Origin: DATBDM01 sp034664425
GTDB taxonomy: Bacteria > Actinomycetota > Thermoleophilia > Solirubrobacterales > Solirubrobacteraceae
NCBI GenBank assembly: GCA_034664425.1
Contig: JAXDHR010000127.1
Location: 1-64,000 of the forward strand
Length of the DNA: 64,000 nucleotides
Direction: 5' to 3'
Positions within the stretch are counted from its first letter, which is position 1; each line of letters begins with the position of its first letter. The notes below the pieces were generated by a model. It was not told the origin of the DNA, made no database searches, and was given only the letters and a program-made list of their open reading frames with translations. The position numbers and the translations under genes are program-made. Shown one piece after another: positions 62,786-64,000 of the stretch.

Positions 62786-63379
62786 TCACAGCGTCTCGCC
62801 CGCACCGAGTTCGAAGCCGCGCCGGCGGGTGACGATCTGCTCGACGCTGCGCGTGCCTGCGTGCTCGCCGTCGGCGTGCGGCGGACGACGTTCTCCGACG
62901 TCGCCCGCCGCGCGGGCGTGAGCCGGATGACGCTCTACCGCCGCTATCCCGATCTCGAAGCGCTGCTCGCCGCGCTCATGACCTACGAGTTCGGCGCGGT
63001 CGTGGCGGCGGCGCGCGGCGCCGCCCGCAGTGAGGCGAGCTGCCGCGAGCGCGTCGTCGCGGTCGCCGTCCACGGAGCCAGCGCGCTCGCGCGCGACCCC
63101 CTGTTCGCGCGGCTGCTCGACCTCGATCCCGAGCTGCTGCTCCCCTACGTGACGCAGCGGCTCGGGGGGATGCAGCGGATGGCGATCGCCGACCTGACGG
63201 CCGAGCTCGAGCGCGGCGCCGGCGACGGCTCGGTGCGCGCGGGCGCCCCGTCGGTGCTGGCCGCCGGGATCGAGCTGATCGCCCGCGGCTTCGTGCTCGC
63301 CGCCCGCGCCGACCACGGCGCGCCGCTGGATCCGTGGGTCGAGCTGAGCCGCGCCGTCGACGGCTACCTGCGCCCGTGA
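62783..63379 (+). CDS. TetR-family transcriptional regulator (next to glpD)
   Basis: 198 residues: HTH about 20-65 (DLLDAARACVLAVGVRRTTF, then RRAGVSRMTLYRRYPDLEALL) and a helical ligand domain. GTG start, apparently leaderless, overlapped by a palindrome. Coupled to glpD by a GTGA overlap, so it may control glycerol-3-phosphate use together with itself. The inducer is unknown. Confidence 0.9.
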   Translation: MSQRLARTEFEAAPAGDDLLDAARACVLAVGVRRTTFSDVARRAGVSRMTLYRRYPDLEALLAALMTYEFGAVVAAARGAARSEASCRERVVAVAVHGASALARDPLFARLLDLDPELLLPYVTQRLGGMQRMAIADLTAELERGAGDGSVRAGAPSVLAAGIELIARGFVLAARADHGAPLDPWVELSRAVDGYLRP

Positions 63380-64000
63380 GCCGCGCGTCGCTGACGCCCG
63401 CGCGCCGCGCGCAGGAGCTGGCCGCGCTGGCCGAGGGCGAGCGCGTCGACGTGCTCGTCGTCGGCGGCGGCATCACCGGCACCGGCATCGCGCTCGACGC
63501 CGCGAGCCGCGGCCTCACGGTCGCGCTGGTCGAGCGGGCGGACCTCGCGCACGGCACGAGCCGCTGGAGCTCCAAGCTCGTCCACGGCGGCCTGCGCTAT
63601 CTCGCCCACGGCGAGTGGGGACTGGCCTGGGAATCCGCGCGCGAGCGCGCCGCGCTGATGACCCACGTCGCGCCGCACCTCGTGCGCCCGCTGCCGTTCG
63701 TGATCCCGCTCGCGCCGGGCACGGCCCGGGCGACCGCCCTGACGGCGATGGCCGGGCTGCGGATCGGCGACGGGATGCGCGCCGGCGCCGGCAGCCGCCG
63801 ATCGCTGCTGCCGCCGGCGCGGCGGATCAGCGCGCTCGAGGCGCGCCGGCTGGCGCCCGCGCTCGCCGAGGACGGCCTGCGCGGCGGTCTGCTCTCGTGG
63901 GACGGGCAGCTCGAGGACGACGCGCGGCTCGTGATCGCCGTCGCGCGCACCGCCGCGGCGCACGGCGCCCGCATTCTCACGCGCGTGCGCGTCACGAGCG
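63376..64000 (+). CDS. glpD: glycerol-3-phosphate dehydrogenase, 5' part
   Basis: N-terminal part (208 codons visible) of the FAD-dependent, quinone-linked enzyme. After a short N-terminus it has the FAD motif VLVVGGGITGTGIALDAASRGL (about 26-47, read across two segments), ERADLAHGTSRWSSKLVHGGLRY, and PFVIPLAPG. The start GTG overlaps the TetR stop; the gene is cut by the window edge. Confidence 0.93.
   Translation, partial: MSRASLTPARRAQELAALAEGERVDVLVVGGGITGTGIALDAASRGLTVALVERADLAHGTSRWSSKLVHGGLRYLAHGEWGLAWESARERAALMTHVAPHLVRPLPFVIPLAPGTARATALTAMAGLRIGDGMRAGAGSRRSLLPPARRISALEARRLAPALAEDGLRGGLLSWDGQLEDDARLVIAVARTAAAHGARILTRVRVTS

Overview
The window is a densely packed, very GC-rich chromosomal segment made almost entirely of housekeeping genes. 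Base composition, heavy use of GTG and TTG starts, the L21-L27-Obg and MreBCD-PBP2-RodA blocks, a Liv importer and a DrrAB-type exporter all point to a high-GC actinobacterium. The protein flavour (tandem PrmA-like genes, an RNase E/G with a long charged tail, many small coupled membrane proteins) fits the deep-branching class Thermoleophilia, order Solirubrobacterales (Conexibacter or Solirubrobacter-like). That placement is an inference; no 16S gene is present to prove it. Nearly all genes lie on the minus strand, and 21 neighbouring pairs share a 4-base ATGA or GTGA stop/start overlap, which fixes many start codons. No gene-free stretch exceeds about 235 bases.

Layout from left to right: the tail of an epimerase-like gene and a small membrane protein (+); a livJ-H-M-G-F importer operon (-) with a GC hairpin after livJ; a tryptophan operon read hisIE-trpE-trpG-trpD-trpC-(HtrA-like pseudoprotease)-trpF-trpB-trpA-57 aa membrane peptide (-); a TetR regulator divergent from a drug-type ABC exporter, with two matching palindromes between them; a phytoene-synthase/FAD-reductase pair divergent from an ArsA-type ATPase; era-ybeY-phoH-yqeY; a DUF192 gene overlapped by an EamA transporter; NDH-2; ilvA-like, two PrmA paralogues, dnaJ, hrcA, two MaoC-fold genes, lepA and murJ; rpsT (+); holA, a glyoxalase, comEC, comEA and leuS; a frameshifted PD-(D/E)XK endonuclease gene running into tRNA-Ala(GGC) (+); and then one almost unbroken minus-strand series from valS, folC, ndk and maf through mreBCD, PBP2, rodA, rng, rplU, rpmA, obg, proB and proA to nadD and rsfS. 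At the right edge a TetR gene is coupled to a cut-off glpD (+).

Functionally the window combines amino-acid uptake and synthesis (Liv, Trp, Pro, part of His), translation and its quality control (ValRS, LeuRS, S20, L21, L27, Obg, Era, YbeY, RsfS, LepA, PrmA), heat-shock control (HrcA-DnaJ), the rod-shape cell-wall machine with lipid II flippase, DNA uptake (ComEA/EC), and an isoprenoid-modifying pair.

I found no clearly undescribed multi-gene system. The most unusual points are an HtrA-type protein that has lost its catalytic serine inside the trp operon, a trpE with no ATG/GTG/TTG start in its conserved N-terminal region, a 40-base block repeated at the ends of trpF and trpB, the paired TetR operators, the broken endonuclease gene fused in frame to a tRNA, and a DUF192 frame that runs about 590 bases antisense through the next gene.
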